64,000 nucleotides of DNA from Anaerolineales bacterium (GTDB taxonomy: Bacteria > Chloroflexota > Anaerolineae > Anaerolineales > UBA11579), in assembly GCA_019454165.1 (NCBI GenBank), contig CP075367.1:829971-893970 (forward strand), read 5' to 3'. The position numbers were made by a program, and so were the translations under genes. This document shows, in pieces, positions 20,621 through 28,198 of this stretch (the first letter of the stretch is position 1; each line of letters begins with the position of its first letter). The notes beneath the pieces are model-generated. The model worked only from the letters and a program-made list of their open reading frames with translations. It did not search any database and was not told where the DNA came from.

Positions 20621-21207
20621 GCGACTTTACTGGAACCTTCGTCGTTTTGCTTTTGCTGATCACCGCGCTGTACATGCTGGTGAATCAGGATTGGCGCTGG
20701 GCCATCGCTGCGCTCGGCATTCAATACATCTGGGCCTTCCTGCTGGTGATCCCATCCTGGCCGGCCGAGTTGGCCGTGGTCAAGCTGGTCACTGGCTGGA
20801 TCGCCGCTACCGTGCTTGGCCTGACCCGCCTCAACCTGCCGGAGACGCCGCCAGCAAGCGGCAGCGTGCCTTCCGGCATCGCCTTCCGCTTGCTGGCGGC
20901 GGGCCTGGTGGTGCTGCTGGTGCTGGGCGCGGCCCCGCGCCTGGCCGAGTGGTCGCGCGCCTTTGACATTTACCAGGCCTGGGGCGGCCTGCTGCTGATC
21001 GGCATCGGCCTCATGCAGATCGCTCTGCGCTCCGGCTTTTTCCGCAGCGCGCTGGGGCTACTTACCTTGTTCGCCGGGTTTGAGATCCTGTATGCCGCGG
21101 TCGAAGCCTCGACCCTGGTGACGGGTCTGCTGGCCGCCGTGAACCTGGGCATCGCCCTGGTGGCTTCGTATCTGCTGACCGCGCCCACGCTGGAGGCTGA
21201 GGAATGA
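20617..21207 (+). CDS. HyfE/NuoK-like membrane protein
   Basis: A 196-aa protein with six or seven predicted helices; ATG at 20617 overlaps the previous stop. The C-terminal half (FFRSALGLLTLFAGFEILYA ... LAAVNLGIALVASYLL) resembles the two-helix core of HyfE/MrpC/NuoK subunits, and its place between two antiporter-like genes is that of hyfE. It overlaps the next gene by ATGA. The family call is tentative and rests on topology plus context. Confidence 0.55.
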   Translation: MSDFTGTFVVLLLLITALYMLVNQDWRWAIAALGIQYIWAFLLVIPSWPAELAVVKLVTGWIAATVLGLTRLNLPETPPASGSVPSGIAFRLLAAGLVVLLVLGAAPRLAEWSRAFDIYQAWGGLLLIGIGLMQIALRSGFFRSALGLLTLFAGFEILYAAVEASTLVTGLLAAVNLGIALVASYLLTAPTLEAEE

Positions 21208-22622
21208 GCTCCGCTCTCCTGTGGGTCGTGCTGCCCATCGCCGCCGGCGCGCTCATGCTGCTGTATCGCCGCAAAGACGACACGCCGTTGTATCTTGCTC
21301 TGGGCCTGAGCGCGGTGCTCACCTGGATCGCCTGGCAATTCCCGATCGATGTGGTGTTGCAGCTCGGCTCGGTCTCGTTCGAGATCACGCCTACCTTGGT
21401 GGTGCTTGGCCGCAACTTCACCCTCGGCGAGACGCAGCGTTTGCTGCTCACGTTCATGTATGCAGCCCAAACCTTCTGGCTGCTGGGCGCCTTTATCACG
21501 CGGCCCGGGCGGCTGTTTCCCGGCCTGTCATTGATCGCGGTGGGCTTGTTCATGGCGGCGCTGGCCGTGCAGCCGTTCCTGTATGCCGCCCTGCTGCTGG
21601 CGGCCGCCGTGCTGGTGTGGGTGCCGCTGCTGGTGCCCGCCGGCCGGCAGCCGGGCCGTGGCGTGCAGCGCGCCATCGTATTCAATCTGTTTGCGGTGCC
21701 ATTTATCTTGTTCACCGGCTGGCTGCTGACCGGCGTGGAAGCTACGCCCGGTAACTTCGGTTTAGTGCTGCGCGCTGGTTTGTTGCTGGCGCTGGGTTTC
21801 AGCTTCCTGCTGGCCGTGTTCCCCTTCCACAGCTGGATGCCGATGCTGGCCCAGGAGACCCATCCATATGCGCTGGGTTTCCTGATGTTCTTCCTACCCT
21901 CGGTCTCTTCGCTGTTCCTGCTGAGCCTGATCGAGCGTTACGTCTGGCTGCGAGAGAACCCGGCGGTCTTCCAGGTCCTGCTGGCCGCCGGCAGCCTGGG
22001 CGTGCTGCTGGGGGGTGCGTGGGCCTCGCAGCAGCGCCACCTCGGCCGCCTGCTGGCCTTCGCCTGCATGGTTGCCACCGGCGGCCTGCTGCAGGCCATT
22101 GGCCTGGGGGATGCCACCGGTTTGCATACCTTCTTCGCCTTGCTGCTGCCGCAGGCCTGGGTGCTGTGGGCCCTCTCGGCCTGCCTGGCTGTGCTGGCCC
22201 GCCATACGCCCAGCCTGCAACTGGAGGAGCTCGGCCCGGCCTTGCGCCAGCACCCCTTGCTGGCCTTCACCAGCGTAGCCGGCCTGTTCGCCCTGGCCGG
22301 GCTGCCGCTGCTCGGCCCGTTTGCGGCCCACCTGGCGATCTGGAGCGGGCTGGGTTTGCAATCCGTCGCTCTGCTGGTGCTCTCTCTGTTGGGCAGCCTG
22401 GGTCTGCTGGCAGCCGGCTTGCGCCTGCTCTACGCCTGGCTCAGCGCGCCGGCCCCGGCTCCACAGAGGGGCGAACCTCAGGCCCGCGGCGATTTTGCCA
22501 ACCCCTACATCTGGGCTTTCTTCATCATTTGGGGCGTTACCCTGCTGGGCTACGGGCTTTTGCCCTCATTTTTGGCCCCGGTGCAGCGCCTGGTTCTCAT
22601 GTTTCCCCAATTACTCCAATAA
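21204..22622 (+). CDS. Antiporter-like membrane protein (HyfF/NuoM-N-like), degenerate
   Basis: A 472-aa protein with about 13-14 helices. AVFPFHSWMPMLAQETHPYA corresponds to the FPFHxWLPxAxxxAPT signature of NuoL/M/N and Mrp antiporter subunits, but the second half of the signature and the lysine of the following helix are not conserved. It closes the 18531-22622 operon. No hydrogenase, quinone-binding NuoH or peripheral-arm genes are nearby. The complex formed with the two preceding proteins cannot be named. Confidence 0.65.
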   Translation: MSSALLWVVLPIAAGALMLLYRRKDDTPLYLALGLSAVLTWIAWQFPIDVVLQLGSVSFEITPTLVVLGRNFTLGETQRLLLTFMYAAQTFWLLGAFITRPGRLFPGLSLIAVGLFMAALAVQPFLYAALLLAAAVLVWVPLLVPAGRQPGRGVQRAIVFNLFAVPFILFTGWLLTGVEATPGNFGLVLRAGLLLALGFSFLLAVFPFHSWMPMLAQETHPYALGFLMFFLPSVSSLFLLSLIERYVWLRENPAVFQVLLAAGSLGVLLGGAWASQQRHLGRLLAFACMVATGGLLQAIGLGDATGLHTFFALLLPQAWVLWALSACLAVLARHTPSLQLEELGPALRQHPLLAFTSVAGLFALAGLPLLGPFAAHLAIWSGLGLQSVALLVLSLLGSLGLLAAGLRLLYAWLSAPAPAPQRGEPQARGDFANPYIWAFFIIWGVTLLGYGLLPSFLAPVQRLVLMFPQLLQ

Positions 22623-22633
22623 TTGTCCGAAGC

Positions 22634-22639
22634 TATAAT
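22634..22639 (+). promoter_or_regulatory. TATAAT -10 box seven nt before the coiled-coil gene
   Basis: A perfect TATAAT, then seven nt, then the ATG at 22647. No Shine-Dalgarno. Another candidate leaderless start. Confidence 0.55.
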
Positions 22640-22646
22640 CACCGCC

Positions 22647-23813
22647 ATGGAAAAAGAGCAGCTTGAAAAGAAGGTGCAGTGGCTGGACGAAGAACGCCGC
22701 AAAGCCATTGCCGAAAATGCAGAGTTGAAAAAGCGCCTGGAGGTGCTGGAGCGCAGCCTATTGCGCTCGCAGAAGACCAGCGCCAACCGCTCCGAAAGTA
22801 AGGCCAAAGTAAAGTCCCTGGCTGACCAGGTGGCCGAGCTGGAGACTGAACTCAAAAGCCAGGGTAGCCAATTCAAAGAGCAGATCTTGGAGATCAGCAC
22901 CCAGCGCAAAGCGCAGGATAAGACCCTGGCGCAGGAGCAAAAAGGCATTGCCAAGGTGCTGGATGACTTCCGCAAAGAGATCAGCGACCTGCAGGCGCTG
23001 CGCAAGGGGCTGAACGAGCAATCCCAAACTGTGCTGAAGCTCAGTGGCACCGTGGAACGCCTCGAAGAAGCCGTGACCGAGGTGGAGCGCGGCGAAGAGC
23101 AGCGCGCCAAGATCGCCAAGAATATTGAAAAGAACAGCCAGCAGGACATCAAGCGCCTGACCGAAATGCACGCCGAGGTGGCCGCCCTCATTACCCGCCT
23201 GGATACGGCCGCCAAGCGCACCGAACTGATCCTGGACGGGCAGCGCAAGGTGGATAAGCGCGTGGACGAAGTTTTCGAGGCCGAGGAACAGCGCAAGCAG
23301 GCTCAGGTGGTTTTCCTGGAGCAGGCCGGCGTGCAAGAGGAAGAGCGCAAGCGCACCATGAAAGAGTGGGGCAAGCGCTTTGAGCTCGTCGAAGAGCAGT
23401 CCAACTCGCTCATGCGCCATCTCAAAGAACTGGAAACTACCGACCTGGCCGTCAAGCGCGCCCAACGCTCCTTTGATGAGCTGGTCGAGAAGATCAACCG
23501 CCGCGTCAACGAGCTGAGCGAGATCCAGCGCTTGGGCGAGCAGCGCTTCCGCCAGGAATGGTCCACCTTCCAGGCGGATTCCCAGAAGCGCTGGGCTAAC
23601 TTCACCCTGACGAACGAGGAGCAGCTGCGTGAAGAGACGCGCCAGCGTGAGAAGCTGGTGGACCAGATCACTGCGCTGGAGGACAATCTGCGCGAAGTGC
23701 AGGACACGCTGCAGCACTTCACTGATCAGTCAGAGCGCAATTTGCAAACCATCCTCGAGATGGCGCGTGATGCGCTGGCCGAGAACGAGCGCTTCATCAG
23801 CAACCAGCGGTAA
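22647..23813 (+). CDS. Long coiled-coil protein of unknown function
   Basis: A 388-aa cytosolic protein almost entirely of alpha-helical heptads, rich in Glu, Lys, Gln and Arg from EKEQLEKKVQWLDEERRKAI onward, with no signal peptide or membrane segment. The ATG at 22647 is preferred over an upstream TTG because it directly follows a TATAAT box. It is similar in texture to SMC-arm or apolipoprotein-like coiled coils and common as a hypothetical in Anaerolineae. It follows the membrane operon but has its own promoter. A structural or scaffold role is only a guess. Confidence 0.8.
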   Translation: MEKEQLEKKVQWLDEERRKAIAENAELKKRLEVLERSLLRSQKTSANRSESKAKVKSLADQVAELETELKSQGSQFKEQILEISTQRKAQDKTLAQEQKGIAKVLDDFRKEISDLQALRKGLNEQSQTVLKLSGTVERLEEAVTEVERGEEQRAKIAKNIEKNSQQDIKRLTEMHAEVAALITRLDTAAKRTELILDGQRKVDKRVDEVFEAEEQRKQAQVVFLEQAGVQEEERKRTMKEWGKRFELVEEQSNSLMRHLKELETTDLAVKRAQRSFDELVEKINRRVNELSEIQRLGEQRFRQEWSTFQADSQKRWANFTLTNEEQLREETRQREKLVDQITALEDNLREVQDTLQHFTDQSERNLQTILEMARDALAENERFISNQR

Positions 23814-24686
23814 GCCTAGTGCGGCTCCGCATAGTTGGTTGATCCATTTCCCGTTGGGATGAATTCAGTATTGAATCAAAGGGGCGGGTCTCAGACCCGC
23901 CCCTACACAAATATCGTCCCATTCTGACCGGGTTTGATAGTACACACCAGACCGCCTCAACACCGTGTCATTCTGACCGGTCTGTCAGTCCACACCAGAG
24001 CGCCTGTTGTGCATCCCGAGCGCAGCGAGGGATCCTCGTTCGGCGCCTAACGAACCCAAGCGCAGCATAGAAGACTCGCCAGTAAGGATCCTTCGCTGGA
24101 TGTGTGTCGGTGGTCTGGTGTGCCTCTATCTACCCGCTCAGGATGACACGAATGAAAGTTGCTGCCCTCGTGCCATCCCTCAGCCCCGTGTCATTCTGAC
24201 CGGGTTTGTCAGTCCACACCAGATCGCCGAACCCAGACCAGGGAAGAATCCATGCTGACCTATTTTCCAAGCAGCGCGTACCCTCTATGCGCAGTATGCT
24301 GCGCCCTTGTTGCTCAAGCGCAGCATAGAAGACGTGCCAATAAAGATCCTTCGCTGGATGTGTGTCGGTGGTCTGGTGTGCCTCTATCTACCCGCTCAGG
24401 ATGACACGAATGAAAGTTGCTGCCTTCGTGCCATCCCTCAACCCCGTGTCATTCTGACCGGGTTTGTCAGTCCACACCAGATCGCCGAACCCAGACCAGG
24501 GAAGAATCCTCGCTGGCTAATCTTCCAAGCAGCGCGTGGATTTACATGCGCAGTATGCTGCGCCCTTTTACTCAGGCGCAACATAGAAGGCGTGCCAATA
24601 AGGATCCTTCGCTGGTGGTGTGTTGGCGGTCTGGTGTCGCTGTAGCTACCCGCTCAGGATGACACGAATGAAAGAAGGCGTGCAGC
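23814..24686. repeat. Repeat-dense region between the coiled-coil gene and parB
   Basis: About 870 bp without a credible gene. It opens with a GGGGCGGGTC / GACCCGCCCC hairpin (23881-23903). It then holds family-2 repeat arms and a tandem array with an exact 258-bp period. The small plus-strand ORFs in it are repeat translations (for example LYLPAQDDTNES occurring twice) and are not genes. Confidence 0.85.
24060..24665. repeat. Tandem array with 258-bp period
   Basis: The landmark CTTCGCTGG occurs at 24091, 24349 and 24607, exactly 258 bp apart. GTGTCATTCTGAC occurs at 24188 and 24446, again 258 bp apart. About 2.3 units are present, with the first two nearly identical and the third diverged. 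An older partial unit begins near 23965. Each unit is itself made of inverted family-2 arms. Confidence 0.85.
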
Positions 24687-25535
24687 CTAGCGCTTGCGCA
24701 TCAGCCGGGTCACCAGGCTGTCCAGCTCTTCATCGGAGTAATAAAACACAGTAATGCGCCCGCCCTTGCGGCTGTGCTGCAAATTCACCTTGGTGCCCAG
24801 CGCATCGCGCAGCTCGTCCTGCAGGTTGCGGATCTCGGCGCTCTGGCCAGCCTTGCTGGCCTTCTTGGGCTTCACGCCGCGCAGCTTGCGCACCAGCTCT
24901 TCGGTCTGGCGCACGCTCAGGCTCTGGCCCACCACCGTGCGCAGCGCCGCGTTCTGCGCCTGCGCCGTGTCCAGGCTCTTGATGGCGCGGGCGTGGCCCT
25001 CGCTGATGTCTTCGTTCAGCAGGGCTTTCTTGACCGCCTCGCTCAGCTCCAGCAGGCCCAGGGTGTTGGTGATCGCCACGCGGCTCTTGCCCACCCGGCG
25101 GGCGATCTCCTCGTGTGACATGTTGAACTCGTTATGCAGCTGCAAGTACGCTTCGGCCGACTCAAGCGGGTTGAGGTCTTCGCGCTGCACGTTCTCGACC
25201 AGGGCCAGCTCCACCAGGTCCTGGTCGTCGGCCTCGCGCGGCACCACCGGCACCGTGGCCAGGCCGGCCAGCTTGGCGGCCTGCAGGCGGCGCTCACCGG
25301 CGATCAGCGTAAACTTCCCACCGCCCTCGTCCTTGACGATCAGCGGCTGGATGACCCCATAGGTGCGGATCGAATCAGCCAGCTCGGCCAGCTGCTCCTT
25401 GGCAAAGTGCGTGCGGGGTTGATGCGGGTTGGGGCGGATGGCCGAAACGGCGACCTGCTGCACATCACTGGGCTTGATGGCGCTCTCGGACGGAATGAGC
25501 GAGTCAAGCCCGCGGCCCAGACGAGATTTCTTCAT
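24687..25535 (-). CDS. parB: Chromosome-partitioning protein ParB
   Basis: CTPase and centromere-binding protein of the ParABS system, 282 aa. The N terminus MKKSRLGRGLDSLI is the ParA-contacting peptide. The ParB/Srx domain has IRPNPHQPR and IAGERRLQAAKLAGL, the nucleotide and clamp motifs, with VENVQREDLNPLESAEAY. The helix-turn-helix is HEEIARRVGKSRVAITNTLGLLEL near residue 140-165. The ATG at 25535 directly follows the parA stop; an ATG at 25544 would overlap it by 8 nt and add three residues. No parS-like TGTTNCACGTGAAACA was seen in the window. Confidence 0.95.
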   Translation of the reverse strand: MKKSRLGRGLDSLIPSESAIKPSDVQQVAVSAIRPNPHQPRTHFAKEQLAELADSIRTYGVIQPLIVKDEGGGKFTLIAGERRLQAAKLAGLATVPVVPREADDQDLVELALVENVQREDLNPLESAEAYLQLHNEFNMSHEEIARRVGKSRVAITNTLGLLELSEAVKKALLNEDISEGHARAIKSLDTAQAQNAALRTVVGQSLSVRQTEELVRKLRGVKPKKASKAGQSAEIRNLQDELRDALGTKVNLQHSRKGGRITVFYYSDEELDSLVTRLMRKR

Positions 25536-25536
25536 G

Positions 25537-26325
25537 TCACGCATTCACGGCAACCTGCACGCCGTCTCCTTCCAGCAGTTCCTGCGCCAGCTCGCGGTGC
25601 GCCTCAGCGCCCGGCGAGTTGGGGAAATAGGCAATGATCGGTAGGCCATGCGATGGCGCTTCGGCCAGGCGGATGTTGCGCGGAATGACTGCCTTGAAGG
25701 TCTCATCCTTGAAGTGGCTGCGCACCTGGCTCACCACTTCGTCCGAGAGGCGCGTGCGGTTGTCGTACATTGTCAGCAGTACGCCGCGCACGCGCAGGCG
25801 CGGGAACAGCGCCTTGCGCACCCGCTCGATGGTGCTGAGCAGCATGCTCAGCCCCTCGAGCGCCAGGTACTCGCACTGCACGGGGATGATGATGCCGTCT
25901 TGCGCCGCCACCATCCCGTTGAGGGTCAGCAGGCCCAGCGAAGGCGGGCAGTCGATCAATATGTAGTCGTATTTGTCTTTGAGCGGGGCCAGCGCCTCGC
26001 GCAGCTTGTTCTCACGGGCCAGCTCGTTCACCAGCTCCACCTCAGCCCCGGCCAGCGCCGGGCTGGCCGGCAGCAGCGAGAGCTTGAGCTCAGGGCTGAT
26101 CAATATGCTCTCAGCCGCTGAACGCAGGCCCATGATGGCTTCGTAAGTTCCGCTCTTGACCTCGGCCTTGTCGATGCCCAGGCACGAGGTGGCGTTGGCC
26201 TGGGGGTCAAGGTCTACCAGCAACACGCGCTGCCCAAAGTGGGCCAGGTAGGCGCCCAGGTTGATGGTGGTCGTGGTCTTGCCCACGCCGCCTTTTTGAT
26301 TTACGAGAGTGTAGATGCGCGCCAT
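25537..26325 (-). CDS. parA: Chromosome-partitioning ATPase ParA (Soj)
   Basis: Deviant Walker-type ATPase of 262 aa that binds DNA as an ATP dimer and moves ParB complexes. NQKGGVGKTTTTINLG at residues 9-24 is the Walker A with the signature Lys, DLDPQANATSCLG is the switch region, and YDYILIDCPPSLGLLT is Walker B. The start overlaps the stop of the PfkB gene by one base. parA-parB order and the tight spacing are standard for a chromosomal partition operon. Confidence 0.96.
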   Translation of the reverse strand: MARIYTLVNQKGGVGKTTTTINLGAYLAHFGQRVLLVDLDPQANATSCLGIDKAEVKSGTYEAIMGLRSAAESILISPELKLSLLPASPALAGAEVELVNELARENKLREALAPLKDKYDYILIDCPPSLGLLTLNGMVAAQDGIIIPVQCEYLALEGLSMLLSTIERVRKALFPRLRVRGVLLTMYDNRTRLSDEVVSQVRSHFKDETFKAVIPRNIRLAEAPSHGLPIIAYFPNSPGAEAHRELAQELLEGDGVQVAVNA

Positions 26326-27176
26326 CAGGCTGCCGCCTCCGCCAGCAAGTCGTAGAGCTCGTCCTGGGTGGGAATGCCGGCCAGGCCGGGCCTCGTCACG
26401 GAGTGGGCGGCCACCTGGGCGGCCAGGGCCGCGGCCTGCAGCGGTTCGCCGCTGCGCTGTAGCTGCAGCAGGAAAGTGGCAGCGAACACATCGCCCGCGC
26501 CGGTGGGGTCAACTTCTTCGACCATCGGTGTATCGATGCGGGTCGCCTCGCCCTGGGTATACAAGGTCGCGCCGGCCTTGCCCTCGGTCACCAGCAGGAT
26601 CGGGCACAGGGCCGCCATGCTGTCAATGCGGGCCTGGTCGCCGCCTATATCTTCTAGTCCTAGAATACAAGCGTCCAGCCGGCTGAGCACCAGCTCAGCC
26701 TCTAGCCAGTCGGCGGGTTGCACGCGGCCGTCGGCGTCCCATTCGCGCAGCCAACCCTGCGGGGTGGCGCCGCGCAGCGCATCCGGATAGTAGCTGAGGA
26801 TGCGCGCGGAAACTTCCTGCGCCACCGGCGCCAGGTGCACGATGCCGGCGCTGCGCCAGGCTTCGGGCACATGATGAAAGTCGATCTCGGGCGCCTGGTG
26901 CAGAATGCGCTGGGTGCGTGCGCCGTCAGTGTAGGTATTCTCGAAACGGGTGCTGTGCTCGGCGCCGATGTTGAGGATGGCGATGCCCTCCAGCGCTTCG
27001 GCAGGCAGCTCTTCGCCCCAGGCGGTGAGGATGCCAGCCCGCAGGCCGAACGCACGCGCCGTCAGGGCCGCATAGGCGGCCGAGCCGCCGATGCGCGGCC
27101 CTGACGGCGTATCGTCGATGGTGATGTGCCCGATGGCCAGATAATCCACCGGCTCCATGCGCTTGTTGAAGAGCAT
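26325..27176 (-). CDS. PfkB-family carbohydrate kinase
   Basis: Ribokinase-fold kinase of 283 aa. An N-terminal VDYLAIGHITIDDTPSG strand and GGSAAYAALTARAFGLR substrate-lid region are followed by the C-terminal signature EEVDPTGAGDVFAATFLL, with the catalytic Asp at about residue 229. The sugar or nucleoside substrate cannot be told. It sits upstream of parA with a one-base overlap, so it may be co-transcribed with parAB. A TATAAT box six nt before the ATG at 27176 supports this start; M7 is the alternative. Confidence 0.88.
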   Translation of the reverse strand: MLFNKRMEPVDYLAIGHITIDDTPSGPRIGGSAAYAALTARAFGLRAGILTAWGEELPAEALEGIAILNIGAEHSTRFENTYTDGARTQRILHQAPEIDFHHVPEAWRSAGIVHLAPVAQEVSARILSYYPDALRGATPQGWLREWDADGRVQPADWLEAELVLSRLDACILGLEDIGGDQARIDSMAALCPILLVTEGKAGATLYTQGEATRIDTPMVEEVDPTGAGDVFAATFLLQLQRSGEPLQAAALAAQVAAHSVTRPGLAGIPTQDELYDLLAEAAA

Positions 27177-27182
27177 GGCGGG

Positions 27183-27188
27183 ATTATA
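27183..27188 (-). promoter_or_regulatory. TATAAT -10 box six nt before the PfkB-parA-parB operon
   Basis: ATTATA on the plus strand reads TATAAT on the minus strand, six nt before the ATG and without a Shine-Dalgarno. The adjoining 35-bp palindrome covers the place of the -35 element. Confidence 0.55.
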
Positions 27189-27191
27189 TCG

Positions 27192-27226
27192 TTGACCAGC
27201 CGACTAATTATTAGTCGGCTGGTCAA
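27192..27226. promoter_or_regulatory. Perfect 35-bp palindrome (17-bp arms)
   Basis: TTGACCAGCCGACTAAT at 27192-27208, one central T, then its exact complement to 27226. It lies between the hydrolase stop (27231) and the PfkB -10 box. It lacks a U run on the minus strand, so it is either an unusual terminator for the hydrolase or an operator over the PfkB/parAB promoter. Confidence 0.7.
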
Positions 27227-27230
27227 TTAG

Positions 27231-28019
27231 TTAAATGCCGGTCAGAAAGCTTGCGACGATGCTGTTGAATTCGGTCGCCTGTTCCAGATTGGGCACATGC
27301 CCGGCCTGTGGAATGATGTGCAGTTGGCTGTTGGGGACGGCAGCTGCCATCGCTTCCGCTTCGCTCTTGGGGATCACCTGGTCTTCCTCGCCGTGCACCA
27401 CCAACGTGGGCACGCTGATCTGGCTCAGCAGCGGCGTCGAGTCCGGGCGATCACGCATGGCGGTCAGCGCCATCACCACGCCTTCGGTCGTAGCCCCGGC
27501 CATGATGGCTTTGAGCTCCTCGGCCGTCTGGGGCTGGGCCTTGTAGTTGCCAGGCGCCAGCAGCTTGGGAAACATGCCTTCGCCGGCAGGGGCCGGTCCT
27601 TGCTCCTGGGCCGTGGCGATGGCCTTGTCACGGTTGGCTTTGGCCTCGGCGCCATCCGCCCCGGCCCGGGTGGAAAGCAGCATCAGGCCGCGCAGGCGCT
27701 GCGGGTACAGGCGGGCGATCGCCAGGGCAATGTAGCCGCCCATGGAAAGCCCGCCTACCACCGCCGGGCCGCTGATGCCGTGGGCATCCAGCACGGCCAT
27801 GCAGGCATGGGCCAGCTCGTCTACGGAGTGGGGCGGGGGCGCGGCCGGGCTGCTGCCGAAGCCCGGCAGGTCAGGCGCCAGGATTTGGCCTGCATCGGCC
27901 AGCCCGTGCAGCTGGGGCTGCCACATGCGGCTGGTGAAGGGGAAGCCGTGGATGAGCAGCACCGGGCTGCCAGTACCGCTGCTTTGTACGTGCAAAGGGG
28001 GGATTTTTGTGTCAGTCAT
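27231..28019 (-). CDS. Alpha/beta-fold hydrolase
   Basis: A soluble 262-aa hydrolase. HGFPFTSRMW forms the oxyanion-hole strand, GLSMGG contains the nucleophile Ser (about residue 93), GEEDQVIP the acidic residue, and AGHVPNLE the catalytic His. It belongs to the broad BioH/3-oxoadipate enol-lactonase group; the exact ester or lactone substrate is unknown. Apparently monocistronic, and convergent with nothing; it is followed by the 35-bp palindrome. Confidence 0.88.
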   Translation of the reverse strand: MTDTKIPPLHVQSSGTGSPVLLIHGFPFTSRMWQPQLHGLADAGQILAPDLPGFGSSPAAPPPHSVDELAHACMAVLDAHGISGPAVVGGLSMGGYIALAIARLYPQRLRGLMLLSTRAGADGAEAKANRDKAIATAQEQGPAPAGEGMFPKLLAPGNYKAQPQTAEELKAIMAGATTEGVVMALTAMRDRPDSTPLLSQISVPTLVVHGEEDQVIPKSEAEAMAAAVPNSQLHIIPQAGHVPNLEQATEFNSIVASFLTGI

Positions 28020-28091
28020 GCCGAAAGTGTAAGCTATTTTGCCAAAAAATCAAAAATCGCACTAAAAATATAAGAATTTATAAATTGGGTA

Positions 28092-28120
28092 TTGACAAAA
28101 TCTAAAGTCAAGTTTATTAT
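28092..28120 (+). promoter_or_regulatory. Consensus promoter TTGACA-N17-TATTAT
   Basis: TTGACA at 28092-28097 and TATTAT at 28115-28120 with a 17-bp spacer, in an AT-rich island (28020-28198) that contrasts strongly with the surrounding GC-rich genes. It drives the leader peptide and efflux genes. Confidence 0.85.
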
Positions 28121-28130
28121 TCCTGCAATT

Positions 28131-28136
28131 AAGGAG
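28131..28136 (+). promoter_or_regulatory. Shine-Dalgarno AAGGAG of the leader peptide
   Basis: AAGGAG is placed 6 nt before the ATG at 28143, one of the strongest ribosome-binding sites in the window, on a 13-codon ORF. This is what marks the ORF as translated. Confidence 0.8.
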
Positions 28137-28142
28137 CTAAAA

Positions 28143-28184
28143 ATGTTTATTTCTTTTCTTTCTCGTTTTAAATTCTTCTTCTAA
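28143..28184 (+). CDS. 13-aa leader peptide (Phe-rich) upstream of efflux pumps
   Basis: The short ORF reads MFISFLSRFKFFF and stops at TAA 28182-28184, with six Phe in 13 residues. It has a consensus promoter and a strong Shine-Dalgarno. It ends 14 nt before the MFS gene, and its stop codon merges with the weak AAAGG site of that gene. Such peptides upstream of macrolide, lincosamide or phenicol resistance genes make the ribosome stall when the drug is present and so free the downstream mRNA; an attenuator is known for the mef/mel operon. Here this is inference from layout. Amino-acid attenuation by Phe is the alternative, but the context is efflux. Confidence 0.7.
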   Translation: MFISFLSRFKFFF

Positions 28185-28198
28185 AGGCACTACGCTTC

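Noticed and set aside
24007-24645. Several 80-110-codon ORFs in the repeat array
   Set aside because: They are translations of the 258-bp tandem repeat and repeat the same peptide; no conserved protein is indicated.
24060-24665. CRISPR array
   Set aside because: The period is 258 bp with no short repeat/unique spacer pattern and no cas genes nearby.
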